DNA from: Styela clava
Taxonomy: Eukaryota; Chordata; Ascidiacea; Stolidobranchia; Styelidae
Direction: 5' to 3'
Length of the DNA stretch: 64,000 bases
Assembly (NCBI RefSeq): GCF_964204865.1
Contig: NC_135250.1
Location: forward strand, 26,713,395-26,777,394
The notes beneath the pieces are model-generated. The model ran no database searches and had not been told where the DNA came from. It saw nothing but the letters and a program-made list of their open reading frames with translations. Shown in pieces: positions 46,029-64,000 of the stretch; the stretch's first letter is position 1, and the number at the start of each line of letters is the position of its first letter. The translations under genes were made by a program, and so were the position numbers.

Positions 46029-48012
46029 TTTAATACAACCATCACTCTTTATAAAACTCTCAATTAGTGCATTTCAGATAGTAAAGCGTAGAAGACGTTA
46101 AAAGTAGTTCAAAACATAATAAAATAGATGAATATCTTAAAAAATGCTGCTAAAATGACGTCCACACAACTCTGAATACAATTTAACAAAATTAGCAAAA
46201 CTAAGTTTCTTTATAGGCAAAAACTTATGTCAGAAATGTAAATCATATTTGAACATACGGCTGACAGTTGTTTTGGCAAAGAAATGTCATTAAAATCATT
46301 TTTAGAGTGGTTTTATCCCATGTCATGAGAAACGAGTGTTCCCTATTTGAATACTTTACAAATGCCAACTCCACAAATTGCGATTTCTTATTTATTCGAA
46401 TTAGAATACGCACAAATGCACATTTAAATGAAGGAATCATGCTTTTGTTAAAAGTAGAAACCTTTGTGAGACTGCAGTCTTTTTGAGGAAATTATTACAT
46501 AGGAAACACTGCATTTGTTCACAAATATTCATAGGATAAATAATTCTGTCTTGCATGATTTCGGTTATTCACCTAATTAATTACAGATACCAAAATACCA
46601 CCAATTATGTTACAATGCTTTGTGTAATAATTAGGTTTTTGACACAGATTGCTTCAACTAACATGGCCTTCAAATTTAGACTTTCAAAATATAGAGTCAA
46701 GTATTTCCAAAATAAGTGTAGGGCAATGACATGAGAAACCTACCAACACGGCATCAATTATTATGTTACAATTCCCAAAAATCAAATTTAAAAAACGGTA
46801 AAGTGTTTAGACACCGACAGTTTCAATTAACAAGATCGCTAGTTCGAATTGTAAGTTTGAGCTTTCACAAATAGGGCGATTAACTGCGTTACCTACAAAC
46901 ATGGCACCAATTAAATTGCAATTCTAATAAGCATTAGATTTTAAAAACAGTTCAATATACATGGTGTCCATGGAAGTCCCTCTACTATTTCGTCAGTGAT
47001 TGTTTATGTATTTTTACTTCATTTAACACATCTGTCATATCTAAAACAATATACGGTATCGATAAATTTCCTTTGCAATTTAAAAAAATTTACTTTATGG
47101 ACAACCTATATACCATGGAGTGTTTCAATTAGCATGGTCTCTTATCTAATATGACTTTCATAATGTAAAATTACCATATTTCACAAACCATAACGCACAT
47201 TTTGAATACTTTTTTTTTTACAAAAATCGATCATGTGATTCATAATCGCACCTAACGTATGAAATAAAAATCCAATTTGAGCAATTCATTGATGTACGTC
47301 TTATGGTCTGTAAAATACAGTACTTAAGGTTGTTTGAAGACATATTAGCATGGCCTCCATCGTAATGTAGAATTATTTCCTTCTCAAATAAGCACAAGAA
47401 AATGAGAAACACAACAAAAACAAATTCTTAAATTCCCAACTCAAAAAAATAAAAACATAAAGCTGTCAAAATATTAATAAAAGTACTTTCAAAGTTATTT
47501 TCATTCTAGACTCGTGAAATATTATTTTGACAGAGTCGTGGTGTGTTGACAGTGGAATTAAATGATTTAATTACAGTTGAACATGGAATTCAATCAGGCA
47601 TGACTTGCGGCGTTAGTACTTTCTAGTTTAAATAATAATATTCCGACTAAGCAAGCTTCAATGATTATGGGTGAGAAATGTGATCAGAACAAAAGTGTGA
47701 ATCCAGTTAAGATGAAACTAGATATCGATCGGAGACCACCGACTTATCGATCTTACGGTTTCGATTCCTTTGCTCTGACTCAATAGCAACACCGCATGTC
47801 CCATCACTAACTCGCTGATTATACGACATAATTCATCCAAAATCAAAAGGCTTCCGGTCCGAGATATGACGGATGCACATGCAAAATTTGGAACAGATTC
47901 AACCTCGCTTTCGTGAGATATCGTGTAACATACGAAAGTGTCTAACATACTAATCGATCGAGATCGATAAGTAATCATTCTAACCAGTCATGCTCCATTG
48001 ATTACTTTACAA

Positions 48013-48449
48013 CAGGGGTCAGCAAACTACGGCCTGCGGAGCAATATAATCCGGCTTGCAACGATTCACTGAATTATATTAACAATACAGCTGTATTGAC
48101 GATTATATGCTTTACGTGACAGAATTTGTTTGAGACACTGAATTATATTATAACCTAACAAGTATATAATTCACAATCACTCATTTAATGAGCCTATAAT
48201 TGATTATAATTAGACAAATGGCAACAGAACGAAAAAAATTTGATGCTGAGTCCAAATGGTTTAATGACGCAGAAAAAATTCAAATGATCAGTCTTCGCGC
48301 ACTGCTTGAAATTTAACAGCAATCTGTGTTAAAAAATGGGATTCATTTGCCATTCCTTCGGTTTTTAACTTTCTAAAATATGTGCGGCCCGCCAATGACT
48401 TGCAACCTTTAATTTTGGCCCGCGAATGACAAAAGTTTGCCGACCCCTG
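48013..48449. mobile_element. hAT (Charlie-like) non-autonomous element, 437 bp
   Basis: The termini are CAGGGGTCAGCAAACT and AGTTTGCCGACCCCTG, with subterminal GGCCCGC. The 8-bp duplication CTTTACAA (48005..48012 and 48450..48457) is perfect. These end sequences are characteristic of hAT Charlie-type elements. Confidence 0.9.
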
Positions 48450-48785
48450 CTTTACAAGATCATGGATAATAGTGAGCACCTAGTACAGATGAAATAATTC
48501 TGTCTGGTCATGCACCATTGACAATTAGAATGAAAAATATTCTGACTGATCATGCTCCATTGATTACAATGGTAGAATATTATCATAACAAAATCGAAAG
48601 CTTAATTAAGTATTAATTTCTGTTGACATACAAGAGATCGTAGGTTGAAACCCCTGTTAATCCATTTCCAGTACGTGCTTAAATTTCACTTGGCACAATA
48701 ATTGATAGAAGTCACATTGAAATGAAACCTTGCAACGAGATCCAACTGATTGAGTCCATAGTTTTTATGGTTAAGTGTTATAAAT

Positions 48786-48934
48786 AGAGGTGTGCAACCT
48801 TTAAAACAGGAGGGTCAGCTACAAATAACTGGGTGTAACCGTGTTTCGCGAGCCGCACACCATTCAAATTGGCGCTTCTCCGCATGGCTATTAATTTTTT
48901 CTTTGCAGACCGGCCCGCAGGTTGCACAACCCTG
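48786..48934. mobile_element. hAT-like MITE, 149 bp
   Basis: The termini AGAGGTGTGCAACCT and AGGTTGCACAACCCTG are inverted and the 8-bp duplication TTATAAAT (48778..48785 and 48935..48942) is perfect. Confidence 0.88.
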
Positions 48935-49504
48935 TTATAAATGATGGTGTATGTTCTGGGTTGATGCAAAACTCAAAGTGTCCTGTATAAAATTTGACGG
49001 AAGCTAAATTTTTAAAGACGAGTATGGGAAGACCTACAGCAACTTGCAAATGAACACTTGAACAGTTTTTCATTTTGACACAAAAAAAGATGTAAGTGTG
49101 GATTACTAATGAGCTCAGTTACAATAGTTGTACTGCATTTGATTTTCACAAAGTTGGCAATTTCCATCATGTTGTGAATACACCTTATGGAAGTATTTTT
49201 TGCTCGTTGCAAAGGGAATAGGAAGTTTAGAAGTTTGTAATAAATCAAAATGTCCATATTTTACCACAGCTTAGATTAAGAGGATAGTGTGTTGGTTCTG
49301 GCTACATAAACGGCAAACTTTACCTACAAATCAAATAATCTATTTCAGTCGAAAAGCCCGACAAATTGTAAAGAAATTCACAGACATCTATTGCAGATTA
49401 CACACTTTACCCGCTTTAGTTTTCAATCCAATGAGTACATGATGAATGAAAACGAAGTCCAAACATTGAAAAGCTAATTTCCATCCAATAAAAAGCAATA
49501 GTGG

Positions 49505-49790
49505 CATAGCACATAAGATCCACAGCATTATGCCACACCATAAGTGTGGGCAATATTTCCTGCCACTGTGCATCTGTCCCAGTGTACAGCGAAATATTGT
49601 GACATGGCACATAAAGTCATGTGACACCATGCCACAATACACCAAGTGATGGTTGGCACTTTTTTCCTGTCACGAAGTAAAATCTGTCCCCAGTGAACAC
49701 AAAAACATTTTTCATGCCATCATGCCACGCCATAAGTGTTGGCACCATTTCCATGTCACGGACGATAATCTGTCCTTAGTGAAGATGCAT
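49505..49790. repeat. Degenerate tandem repeat, about 95 bp, three copies
   Basis: Units share ATGCCACACCATAAGTGTGG, TTTCC...GTCAC and ATCTGTCC...AGTG. The array begins about 135 bases beyond the SMC5 stop codon and may lie in its 3' UTR. Confidence 0.7.
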
Positions 49791-49925
49791 AGGTGTCTTG
49801 AAATCATGACTTTCTATTAATTTGGAATCAAACTATAAAGTACAAATGGCTTATATTCTTTCGGCCACTTTTTTAGGCTTTTTAGTTCAAATTTCCAGAT
49901 TTTGAACGAAAATTGAAATTCTATC

Positions 49926-63873
<13,948 letters not shown>

Positions 63874-64000
63874 CTAAAACAGAATATCAGTATCTGATTG
63901 AGAGATTTATTTTTTCATGATATTGTATGGATGAATGGATCGTTATGGTATATTCTTCTAACAATGAAATCAATTTTAAATTTGCAGTACTCAAAAAATC

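Larger units (their letters stand above)
37037..49925. other. 12.9-kb gap between the convergent 3' ends of B3GLCT and SMC5
   Basis: No conserved coding exon is supported. The gap holds transposons at 37374..37435, 40355..42159, 42434..43044, 43999..44234, 48013..48449 and 48786..48934. It also has paired dispersed repeats (39755..40085 with 44545..44835), a 57-bp tandem array (45745..46028), loosely repeated 150-200 bp units between about 46660 and 47400, and a 95-bp array next to SMC5. The UTRs of both genes must extend into its edges; no clear AATAAA was found near B3GLCT. Confidence 0.6.

Noticed and set aside
47718..47978. Minus-strand open frame of 86 codons with short inverted ATCGATC motifs at its ends
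   Set aside because: No recognised domain, no convincing splice sites and surroundings made of repeats; treated as a chance frame.
49388..49645. Minus-strand 85-codon frame with hydrophobic stretches next to SMC5
   Set aside because: It overlaps the 95-bp tandem repeat and is separated from SMC5 by its stop codon; the hydrophobic look comes from the repeat composition.

Overview
The window is animal nuclear DNA: AT-rich, with genes split by GT-AG introns, long repeat-filled gaps and many short transposons. It holds five genes. (1) A two-exon gene on the + strand (3610..4656) for an unrecognised, predicted N-myristoylated protein of 205 residues. (2) An 11-exon alkaline phosphatase on the - strand (21166 down to 7610), complete at 591 residues, with intron positions that match my recollection of vertebrate ALPL. 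(3) Single-exon ribosomal protein S16 (34422..34862, +). (4) Single-exon beta-1,3-glucosyltransferase B3GLCT, 497 residues ending in KDEL (35543..37036, +). (5) The 3' 13 coding exons of SMC5 (63873 down to 49926, -), running off the right edge. All exon chains were built by hand from splice sites and checked by reading-frame arithmetic; total coding lengths divide exactly by three (1776 nt for the phosphatase, 1500 nt for the SMC5 part). The gene set fits a bilaterian, probably an invertebrate deuterostome such as a tunicate, but the sequence alone does not prove the phylum.

Layout: 1..3609 is repeats, including a neatly nested transposon stack. 3610..4656 is the myristoylated-protein gene. 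7.6-21.2 kb is the phosphatase gene, whose introns hold MITEs, SINEs and hAT-like elements; one MITE landed exactly on the exon 4 splice donor. 21.2-34.4 kb is a 13 kb gap with no supported gene. 34.4-37.0 kb holds the two intronless genes side by side. 37.0-49.9 kb is another repeat-rich gap with tandem arrays and several complete hAT-like elements. 49.9-64 kb is SMC5, whose penultimate long intron is almost entirely one 4.7 kb hAT-like element.

The dominant repeat signal is non-autonomous hAT-like DNA transposons: more than a dozen elements have inverted ends and many have exact or near-exact 8-bp target-site duplications. No intact transposase frame is present. One family (about 236 bp, plus 110-bp short forms) carries inverted AAGATGGCGGAC and GGTTAGGGTTAGG motifs. 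A tRNA-derived SINE family is also repeated. The genes are functionally unrelated (membrane phosphatase, cytosolic ribosome, ER O-glycan elongation, chromosome maintenance), so no shared pathway is implied by their proximity.
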